Below are positions 34,833 to 41,884 of a stretch of DNA of 64,000 bases, one piece after another. The stretch lies in assembly GCA_905478925.1 (NCBI GenBank), contig CAJQKQ010000012.1, forward strand, positions 1 through 64,000, read 5' to 3'. The notes beneath the pieces are model-generated. The model was not told the origin of the DNA. It saw nothing but the letters and a program-made list of their open reading frames with translations, and did not search any database. The number at the start of each line of letters is the position of its first letter. Within the stretch, counting starts at the first letter, position 1. The DNA is from an uncultured Verrucomicrobiales bacterium (GTDB lineage Bacteria > Verrucomicrobiota > Verrucomicrobiia > Verrucomicrobiales > Akkermansiaceae). The position numbers and the translations under genes are program-made.

Positions 34833-35219
34833 CTAGGGTTCTCCGTTCGCGTCATCGCCTTCCTCTTCTACCTCGTTTTCGCAGCATCCATCCTCACTGC
34901 AACAACATGGGAGTCTGCCTTTGCAGAGGTAAAAGATCCCGGTGCCGACGGCGCCGAGAAGTATCAGGCCACCGAGAAGGCCGACGGAGGATCGTCTCGG
35001 ATTTTCGCGGAGGTAGCGCAGATGCGATGCGGCGTATTCACCGCTTGCGCTGAGCTGCTGCCTTGCCTGCTGCCGAAGTTCGCGTGCGCTTTCGGGAAGG
35101 GCGTGGCGGCCGGTATGGGAGAACAGCGATGTGATATCGCTCCTGAGCTGGGAAACATCGTCTCCGACACGGCCAATCAGGTCTTTCATCTTGCGGTCTT
35201 CTGTAATGTTCAATGACAT
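34833..35219 (-). CDS. DUF883/ElaB-like membrane protein with Cys-rich tail
   Basis: The 128-aa product begins with an amphipathic helical region (about 8-75). A conserved-looking RENPRRSSVGLLGGLILLGAV follows, which leads into a single membrane helix, the DUF883/YqjD layout. Unusually, the C-terminal tail after the helix is CKGRLPCCCSEDGCCENE with six cysteines, then acidic residues. DUF883 proteins anchor ribosomes or other complexes to the membrane in E. coli (YqjD); here the Cys tail is extra and could bind metal. Function in this organism is unknown. Confidence 0.72.
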   Translation of the reverse strand: MSLNITEDRKMKDLIGRVGDDVSQLRSDITSLFSHTGRHALPESARELRQQARQQLSASGEYAASHLRYLRENPRRSSVGLLGGLILLGAVGTGIFYLCKGRLPCCCSEDGCCENEVEEEGDDANGEP

Positions 35220-35411
35220 GGCTGTTTTCTGGTTGTTTATCGCATCCGGAGTGTGTGCGGTGTGGCATGTTCCCGAATGCTCGTAACTCTAGCAGTAAAG
35301 GGGAGAATACAAAGGAAAGATCACGGGATTTCCTAGTGGATGGGAATTCATGCGCAGCTTTTGAGCGAAAAGGGGTGTGGGATTCTGCCATCCCCTGCGT
35401 ATTCTGATGCG

Positions 35412-36689
35412 ATGCAAAAAACTGGAACCACCTTTCTTATAATGTCACTCCTCGCGGGGTTGCAGGTGCGGAGCCGTGCGCAGGGGCACGTTGATTTCTG
35501 GGACAGAGCCCCGATCCGCTATTCCGATACGCTTGCTACCAACAAGCTGACCGAACTCTCCGCTGCACTGGCTTCCGGCAAGGCCGAGGTGCCGATGACG
35601 GGCGGTCTCGACCGTTTGCGTTTCGTCCTGAAATTTCTCGATGTACCCGAGGAGTCGCAGGTTCTGGTGTTTTCGAAAACGAGCCTTCAGAACGACCTGA
35701 TCCGCCCCACCAATCCGCGGGCACTGTATTTTTCGGAAAACGCTTATGTCGGATACGTTCCGGGCGGAGCGATCGAAGCGGTGGTGCAGGATCCAGTCCT
35801 TGGGCCGGTGTTTTACTTCGTCGGGTCGGATCGGAAACGGGGTCTGAGAATTGAGCGGGATACGAACCGTTGCATGTCCTGCCACGCGACCTCGCGTACA
35901 GAAAATGTGCCGGGTCTGCTCATCCGGTCGGTATTTCCCGACGAATCCGGGCATCCGCTTCTGCATCTCGGTACGACGGATGTGGCTCATGAAACTCCGC
36001 TCGCAGAGCGGTGGGGCGGGTGGTATGTCACGGGACAGAGCGCCATTGCGCATCTTGGTAATCTGACTTTTACGGAGGAGGGCGAGGCCAATCCATACGG
36101 GGGGGAGGTGGCGGATCTGAAGGGGCAGCTCGATGTTTCCAAATACCTCCGCCCAACCAGTGATATCGTTTCGCTGCTCGTGCTTGAGCACCAATGTCAG
36201 ATGCACACGCTTCTCAATGCGGCCTCGTTGAACTACCGCCGATCGCGACATTTTTCCGAGATCATCGATCCCGATTCGGATCCCAACGACGGCTCGGCCG
36301 GCCTCGTCGCGGAATCGTGGGCGGAGAAGATCACTGACTATATTTTCTATAAAGATGAGGCCGACATCGGGGAGGGCGTCGATGGGGATGAGGCGTTCCA
36401 GAACGCGTTTGTGGAACGCTACCCGAAAACCGAAGACGGGGATTCGCTGGCGGATTTTCGGCTCTACGGGCGAATCTTTAAGCGACGCTGCTCGTTCATG
36501 GTGTATTCGGATGCTTTCAGGAAATTGCCACCGACCGTGAAGGCGCTGGTAATTTTCAAGATGAGAGCTGCGCTCGATGGAGAGAACGAGCGGATCGACT
36601 GGCTGAGTGGCTCGGAGAGGAAGCGGATCGACGGCATCCTTACGGAGACGCTTCCGGGTTGGAAGCAGGGTGATGTCGTGCCAGACTGA
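35412..36689 (+). CDS. Secreted protein with one c-type haem motif (CxxCH)
   Basis: With the ATG at 35412 (MQKTGTTFLIMSLLAGLQVRS) the protein has a signal peptide cleaved near RAQ and 425 aa. The motif CMSCH at 154-158 could attach haem c. The region around it (DTNRCMSCHATSRTENVPG) is like diheme-type cytochromes, but only one motif is seen. The rest is unfamiliar, with a repeated Asp/Glu-rich surface. It ends five bases before nnrDE, so they are likely one transcript. I cannot name the electron partner or the role. Confidence 0.78.
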   Translation: MQKTGTTFLIMSLLAGLQVRSRAQGHVDFWDRAPIRYSDTLATNKLTELSAALASGKAEVPMTGGLDRLRFVLKFLDVPEESQVLVFSKTSLQNDLIRPTNPRALYFSENAYVGYVPGGAIEAVVQDPVLGPVFYFVGSDRKRGLRIERDTNRCMSCHATSRTENVPGLLIRSVFPDESGHPLLHLGTTDVAHETPLAERWGGWYVTGQSAIAHLGNLTFTEEGEANPYGGEVADLKGQLDVSKYLRPTSDIVSLLVLEHQCQMHTLLNAASLNYRRSRHFSEIIDPDSDPNDGSAGLVAESWAEKITDYIFYKDEADIGEGVDGDEAFQNAFVERYPKTEDGDSLADFRLYGRIFKRRCSFMVYSDAFRKLPPTVKALVIFKMRAALDGENERIDWLSGSERKRIDGILTETLPGWKQGDVVPD

Positions 36690-36693
36690 CTCC

Positions 36694-38157
36694 ATGAAAG
36701 CTGTCACTGTGGCGGAAATGAGGGCGATCGAGGCGAGCGTGATGGCCGCCGGGGTCTCTGAGGCGGAACTGATGGCGCGAGCCGGCGAAGCGCTTGGTCA
36801 GGCGCTGGGGCGGGCGTTTCCTGAAACTGGCACCGCCGTCGCATACATCGGCAAGGGGCATAACGGCGGCGACGCCCTGATTGCGCTCCACGTCATGAGG
36901 GATACGTTTGGCTGGAAGATCGTCGTCCGATCCGCCTTTCCGGTAAGCGAACTTGCGGGCTTGTCCATGGCTCAATTGGATGGCCTTGTTCCTGAGGAAT
37001 CGGTGAACGCCGCACCCGGTCCGCTGCTCCTGCTTGACGGGCTGTTAGGTATCGGTGCGGAGGGCGCACCACGTGGCTCCATCTCCGATTTGATTGCAGA
37101 AATGAACGGCCTCCGCCAAACTCGTGGCGCGGTCATCGCCGCCGTCGACCTGCCAACCGGAACCGATCCCGACAGCGGGGAGGTGTTTCCCGGTGCGGTG
37201 ACGGCGGATGCGACTTTTATGATCGGTGCCGCCAAGCTGGGCTTACTTCTGGGCTGTGCCGCGAACGTCACTGGAGCGCTCCACCTCGTTCCCGTCGATG
37301 GACTGGAGGTTGATGGCGGGGGTGATATGGAGCTAATTTCTCCACAGACGATGGATTTTGGAAAAAGTCCACGCCCCTTCGATTTTCACAAGGGCCAGGC
37401 GGGGCGCGTTGCGATCGTCGCCGGTTCCCCGCAATTCACCGGTGCTGCGCTGCTTTCCGTAATGGGGGCGGTTCACGCGGGTGGAGGACTCGTCACGCTC
37501 CATGCACCTTCCAACGCATGCGATGCGATCCGTTCCCGCCTGCCACTCGAAGCCATGCTTTCCCCGTGCGACGATCCTTCCGCTCTTCTAACGAAAAATT
37601 TCGATGCGGTTGTTGTGGGGCCGGGTCTTGGCAAATCGGATGACGCATTCGCCGACGGGTTGGCGAACCTCATTTCGGGAGCAAAGGTTCCGACCGTGAT
37701 CGATGCGGATGCGCTCGATCTGATTTCGAAATATGGGATCAAAACTGGAAATTCCCACATTTTCACCCCGCATCCCGGCGAGTTCGCAAGGATGGCTCCC
37801 GAGCTCTCCGGGTTTTCCCGTGAAGACGCAGCGCGCGGATTCGTTTCGGAAACGGAGGCCGTGCTCCTGCTCAAAGGTGCCCGCAGCATTGTCGCGAAAG
37901 GCGGTATCTCGCTGCGCATCAATTCCACCGGCACACCCGCGATGTCGAACGGGGGGCAGGGTGATCTGCTTTCCGGTGTCCTCGGTGCTTTGCTCGCAGG
38001 GGGAATGGAAACTTTCGATGCGGCAGCATTCGGTGCATGGCTTTGCGGGCGTGCGGCGGAGATTTCGTTTTTGGAAAATGGGAGTCCCTGCACGGCGACG
38101 GATACCGCTGGTTATCTCGGTCTTGCGATACGGGATTGGTCGAGGAGAATGCGTTGA
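36694..38157 (+). CDS. nnrDE: Bifunctional NAD(P)H-hydrate epimerase/dehydratase
   Basis: The ATG at 36694 (MKAVTVAEMRAIEASVMAAG) gives 487 aa. The first 210 residues are the YjeF epimerase domain (YIGKGHNGGDALIALH), and the last 260 are the ADP-dependent dehydratase, with AGSPQFTGAALLS, PGLGKSDDAF, DADALDL, FTPHPGEF and NGGQGDLLSGVLGALL. The last motif is usually GTGDVL, so the Thr-to-Gln change is a mild oddity. The enzyme repairs hydrated NADH. The longer frame upstream overlaps the secreted protein gene and is not used. Confidence 0.95.
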   Translation: MKAVTVAEMRAIEASVMAAGVSEAELMARAGEALGQALGRAFPETGTAVAYIGKGHNGGDALIALHVMRDTFGWKIVVRSAFPVSELAGLSMAQLDGLVPEESVNAAPGPLLLLDGLLGIGAEGAPRGSISDLIAEMNGLRQTRGAVIAAVDLPTGTDPDSGEVFPGAVTADATFMIGAAKLGLLLGCAANVTGALHLVPVDGLEVDGGGDMELISPQTMDFGKSPRPFDFHKGQAGRVAIVAGSPQFTGAALLSVMGAVHAGGGLVTLHAPSNACDAIRSRLPLEAMLSPCDDPSALLTKNFDAVVVGPGLGKSDDAFADGLANLISGAKVPTVIDADALDLISKYGIKTGNSHIFTPHPGEFARMAPELSGFSREDAARGFVSETEAVLLLKGARSIVAKGGISLRINSTGTPAMSNGGQGDLLSGVLGALLAGGMETFDAAAFGAWLCGRAAEISFLENGSPCTATDTAGYLGLAIRDWSRRMR

Positions 38158-38166
38158 TTTTGTCGT

Positions 38167-38222
38167 GGCTGACCCCAGTCTGCCACGACAATCCGGCTCG
38201 TCAGGGCAGACTGGTGTCAGCC
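38167..38222. repeat. Palindromic repeat GGCTGAC-CAGTCTGCC / GGCAGACTGG-GTCAGCC
   Basis: Two 18-base arms, 38167-38184 and 38205-38222, are complementary at 17 of 18 positions around a 20-base loop. The right arm recurs exactly at 58458-58475. It fills most of the gap between nnrDE and the VWA gene and could also act as a terminator or attenuator. Confidence 0.8.
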
Positions 38223-38264
38223 CCTCCTTGCCAGATGTTGCCAAAGCGTGTGGAGTGGGCGCGC

Positions 38265-40949
38265 ATGGGTTTCGATTATCCGGAGAGTTTTCTGCTGATC
38301 CCTTTGGTGGGGCTGTTGGGGTGGTTTTGGCCGCATCTGGGTCTGTTCCGGCCGCTGCGTATCGTGATCGTGTTGCTGGTGGCGACGATGCTCGCGGAGC
38401 CGAGTATGCGGAAACAGCAGAACGCGCTGGATCTCGTGGTGCTGCTTGATAGATCGGAATCGACCGAAGACCTGATCGATAAAGGGCTCCCGGAGTGGAC
38501 CAGGATTTTGGAGAAGCACAAGCCGGGACGGAAGGACACGCTGCGTTTCGTCAACTTTGCGGCGGAGGTGGCGGATGCGGGGATCGACGGCTCCTCCTTC
38601 ACCGGCTCCCGGAAACTTACCAAGACAGGATTGGCGCTCTCGAACTTGATGGCGAAGGTCGATGAGACGAAGCCGACCCGGGTTCTTCTTTTCACGGATG
38701 GCTACTCGACCGAGCCACTGACCGAGGCGGCGGCGCAGCTTCGGAAGCGCGGCGTTCCCCTGGATTTCCGGCTGATACGCGATGAGACGAGCGAGGATAT
38801 GCGTCTGGCTCGGCTTTCGTTTCCCGAGCGGGTCCAGCTCGGTGAGCCGTTCCTGATCTCCGTCCTGGTGCGTGGAAATGAGGATGGGAAGGTGCCGCTG
38901 ATCCTGCGCAGGAACGGCCAAACTTTGGTGGAGACCGAAGTAGAGGTGAAGGACGGGAATGCGACGGTGGAGTTCACGGATCGGATCGGAAAGGTGGGTG
39001 CGTATGAATACGACGCGGAGATCCGCCCAGATAAGGACGCGCACCCCGGCAACAACCGGATGAAGCGCTGGATCGAGATCACCGGCGGGCCGCGCTTGTT
39101 GCTGGTTACGAAATACAACGACGACCCCATGGCGAAGGCGATGGCGGACATGGATTTCGATGTGCAGGTGGTGAGCGATTTCAACCAGCTCAAACCCGGT
39201 ATGCTGGGCGGGACGAAGGCGGTGATTTTTAATAACATCCCGGCGCACGAGATCCCGAACGATTTCATGAAGTCCCTTGATTTCTTCGTGAGGGAACAGG
39301 GTGGAGGATTCCTGATGGCCGGCGGGAAACGCTCGTTCGGTTCCGGCGGATATTTCCAATCCGACATCGACGAACTGCTACCGGTCTCGATGGAGCTGAA
39401 ATCCGAGCACAGGAAGTTGGCCGTTGCGCTGGCGATCGTGATGGATCGTTCCGGATCGATGGGGATGGGTGTGGCGGGCGGGAAAACGAAGATGGATCTC
39501 GCGAACTCCGGGGCGATCGCTGCGGTGAATTTGTTAGGGATGATGGATCAGATCACGGTGTTTGCGGTGGACAGTGAGCCGAGTAAAGTGGTGCCGCTCA
39601 CCAAGGTAGGAGGGAAACAAAAGGCGATTTCTGGGAGGGTTGCGAAGATCGGTGCGGGCGGCGGTGGAATCTACGCCTACACGGGTCTGAAAGCTGGCTG
39701 GGAGGAACTCCGGAAATCGAAGGCCGGCACCCGACATCTCATTCTTTTTACCGACACGCAGGACACCGAGGAGCCGGGGGATTACCGGAAGCTTCTGGCG
39801 GAAATGACGAAGGAAGGCGCGACCGTTTCGGTGATAGGCTTGGGGACGAAGGGTGATATCGACGCCAAGCTCTGCGAGGATATCGCGAAGCTCGGCAACG
39901 GACGGATTTTCTTTTCCGACAGGCCGATGGACATCCCGCAGATTTTCGCCCAGGAGACGGTGACGATCGCTCGGTCCGCGTTCATCGAGGAACCGGTGCC
40001 GGCGCTTGCGTCCGGGCGCTGGGGTGAAATTTCCCCGAAGCCGCTGGATTGGATGGAAGCGGTGGGCGGCTACAATCTCTCGTATGCGCGGAAGGATACG
40101 ACGGTTTCGCTGGTCTCCAAGGATGAGTATGCGGCGCCGCTTGTGGCGCACGCGCGGCGAGGGCTGGGCAGGACGGCAGCGGTGTCGTTTCCACTTGGCG
40201 GTGAGCATTCTGAAGAGGTGAGAAATTGGCCGGGATACGGAGATTTTGTGCAGACACTGGGACGGTTCCTGATGGGGCAGGAATTACCACCGGGAATCGC
40301 GATCCGTCATAAGGTCAAGGGCACGCGGCTGGATCTGGATCTGCTCTACGATGTCGAGGAATGGGGCGAGCGCCTGAGCAAGGATCCGCCGACCGTAAAG
40401 CTCCAGGACGATGCCGGGGGGGCGATTTACGAACTGCCATGGCGGCGGCTCGCGCCGGGTCATTTCTCGCTGAGCCGCGACCTTGAGGAAGGCAGTGTTG
40501 TGAAAGGCGCGATCCGGGTCGGCGACAACGCGATCGGCTTCGGGCCAGTGAGTGTGGGATCCAGCGTCGAGTGGGCCTTCGAGTCGGAGCAACTTGCGGA
40601 ACTGAGACAGGTTTCTCACCAGTCCGACGGGCGAGAGTTGCTCAACTTGAAAGAGGCCTGGCTGCGACCTCCCTATGTCGCCGCCACTCCGCTAGGTCTT
40701 CCCCTCGGGATTACCCTGATTGGGATGATTCTGCTTGATGCGTTGATCACGAGGACAGGCTGGAAGCTTCCGGAGTTCGTAAAAATCGAGAAGCGGCAAA
40801 AGGTCGCGAAGTCAAAAGTCACTAAGCCATCGAAGCCGCAGGTGAAAGCTCCGGTGGCGGAGGTAAAAAAGGCAGACGGGCGTCAGTCTCTTCCGGAAGC
40901 CGCTTCCGAGCGACGCTCCCGATTCCAGCGGGCGAAGGATGGGAAGTAG
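38265..40949 (+). CDS. Membrane-anchored protein with two VWA domains and a glutamine amidotransferase-like domain
   Basis: From the ATG at 38265 (MGFDYPESFLLIPLVGLLGW) the protein has 894 aa; a start at 38235 is possible but begins in less hydrophobic sequence. Two N-terminal membrane helices (about 8-45) precede a first VWA domain with the MIDAS motif DRSES (62-66). A beta-rich segment and a class I glutamine-amidotransferase-like block (about 295-375, ending GGGFLMAGGKRSFGSGG) follow. A second VWA with MDRSGSMG (394-398) comes next, and a C-terminal membrane helix and Lys-rich tail end the protein. Such proteins are common in Verrucomicrobiota and Planctomycetota, often beside MoxR ATPases, none of which is nearby here. 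The role is unknown. Confidence 0.9.
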   Translation: MGFDYPESFLLIPLVGLLGWFWPHLGLFRPLRIVIVLLVATMLAEPSMRKQQNALDLVVLLDRSESTEDLIDKGLPEWTRILEKHKPGRKDTLRFVNFAAEVADAGIDGSSFTGSRKLTKTGLALSNLMAKVDETKPTRVLLFTDGYSTEPLTEAAAQLRKRGVPLDFRLIRDETSEDMRLARLSFPERVQLGEPFLISVLVRGNEDGKVPLILRRNGQTLVETEVEVKDGNATVEFTDRIGKVGAYEYDAEIRPDKDAHPGNNRMKRWIEITGGPRLLLVTKYNDDPMAKAMADMDFDVQVVSDFNQLKPGMLGGTKAVIFNNIPAHEIPNDFMKSLDFFVREQGGGFLMAGGKRSFGSGGYFQSDIDELLPVSMELKSEHRKLAVALAIVMDRSGSMGMGVAGGKTKMDLANSGAIAAVNLLGMMDQITVFAVDSEPSKVVPLTKVGGKQKAISGRVAKIGAGGGGIYAYTGLKAGWEELRKSKAGTRHLILFTDTQDTEEPGDYRKLLAEMTKEGATVSVIGLGTKGDIDAKLCEDIAKLGNGRIFFSDRPMDIPQIFAQETVTIARSAFIEEPVPALASGRWGEISPKPLDWMEAVGGYNLSYARKDTTVSLVSKDEYAAPLVAHARRGLGRTAAVSFPLGGEHSEEVRNWPGYGDFVQTLGRFLMGQELPPGIAIRHKVKGTRLDLDLLYDVEEWGERLSKDPPTVKLQDDAGGAIYELPWRRLAPGHFSLSRDLEEGSVVKGAIRVGDNAIGFGPVSVGSSVEWAFESEQLAELRQVSHQSDGRELLNLKEAWLRPPYVAATPLGLPLGITLIGMILLDALITRTGWKLPEFVKIEKRQKVAKSKVTKPSKPQVKAPVAEVKKADGRQSLPEAASERRSRFQRAKDGK

Positions 40950-40958
40950 GAATGGGCA

Positions 40959-41051
40959 GGTAAGGATAAGGGTGTTTCCGCCTCCTTCGCAAAGGATAGG
41001 CAGAGAAGACTCCGCTTGTGAGAAGGGCTTGGAAACACCCTTCTCCTTACC
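40959..41051. terminator. Long stem between two convergent genes
   Basis: A 21-base arm at 40959-40979 and its near perfect complement at 41031-41051 (one mismatch) enclose 51 bases that contain a smaller CCTCCTT/AAGGATAGG stem. It fills the 105-bp gap between the VWA gene and the cysteine-rich gene that face each other, and would fold on either transcript. A bidirectional terminator is the simplest reading. Confidence 0.7.
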
Positions 41052-41054
41052 GAA

Positions 41055-41585
41055 TCAGAAGATTCCGAGATCGATGTCCTCTAAATCGGGGCCTTCGAAG
41101 TGTTCGGAGATGAAATCCTGCCAGACCTTCCTGCTTTCCTTTGAAAGGGATGCGGTGACCTGGGCGACGCACTTCGAGCACATGAGTAGCGGCAGGGCAC
41201 CGTCGATGAGGCTGCCGTCCTGACGGAACTGGGCGGAAATCGTGAAGCCCTCCATCTTTTCGCGCGGGGAGCGGCAGGCGACGCATGCGTCCAGCCTTTC
41301 TTCGGGGTTTTGCAGGAGCATCCACTCGGTCATCCGCTGCTCCCAGTCGATGCTGTTTTCCAAAAAGCTGCGGATGTCAGTCTTGGAACTCTCGCTGAAT
41401 TTTCCCGAAACCCCGTCGCGGCAGCTTTCGCAGACGGCGTATTCCATGATGCATTCGCCCCGGTGGTAGTGCTTGTTGATGACCCAGGATTCGGCGGCGA
41501 GAGGCAGTAGCTGGTCGCAGACTTTGCATGTCTCGAATGGCCTGTCGGTCTCCACGGAGTCGAACCACTTTTTCAGTTCCGGCAT
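41055..41585 (-). CDS. Hypothetical protein with four CxxC pairs
   Basis: The ATG at 41585 (MPELKKWFDSVETD) gives a 176-aa soluble protein with four CxxC pairs (about 20/23, 52/55, 101/104, 136/139) plus a Cys at 45. This suggests two zinc sites. The parts between are helical and rich in charged residues. I do not recognise the family. An upstream in-frame start adds 33 residues with no conserved character. It is convergent to the VWA gene. Confidence 0.75.
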   Translation of the reverse strand: MPELKKWFDSVETDRPFETCKVCDQLLPLAAESWVINKHYHRGECIMEYAVCESCRDGVSGKFSESSKTDIRSFLENSIDWEQRMTEWMLLQNPEERLDACVACRSPREKMEGFTISAQFRQDGSLIDGALPLLMCSKCVAQVTASLSKESRKVWQDFISEHFEGPDLEDIDLGIF

Positions 41586-41688
41586 GGGGGGATGATAGGA
41601 TTGTGCCGCCGCGTTGGCAACCTGACGTTGGGTCGAGGTATCTGCTTTTGAAGCAGGTGAACCGCAGATGCTCCCATAGGGCATAAAA

Positions 41689-41827
41689 ACGCAGATTTAA
41701 AAAAGGAATGATTACATGAATTTTAAAATATCCTCTTCATCTGCGTGGATTCTCGTTCATTTGACGAAATATCTAAGTTTCCAGTTCGTCCATGTCCGCT
41801 ACGCTCCCGTTGCGGTTGAAAAATCTG
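41689..41827. repeat. Diverged copy of the dispersed repeat, with ACGCAGAT/ATCTGCGT
   Basis: ACGCAGAT (41689-41696) and ATCTGCGT (41739-41746) form an inverted pair. After it the block TTCGTCCATGTCCGCTACG (from about 41785) resembles the CTCTATGTCCGCTTCACTCC block of copies at 18721 and 52670, with several changes. The gap 41586-41884 holds nothing else I can support. Confidence 0.55.
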
Positions 41828-41884
41828 TATTAGAAGAGGAGCGGAAGGAATTGCGGGTTTGCTCAACCTTGTTAGTCTGGCTCC

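Noticed and set aside
34647-35216. A 189-aa plus-strand frame
   Set aside because: It is the antisense of the DUF883-like gene plus repeat DNA, and its codon usage is poor.
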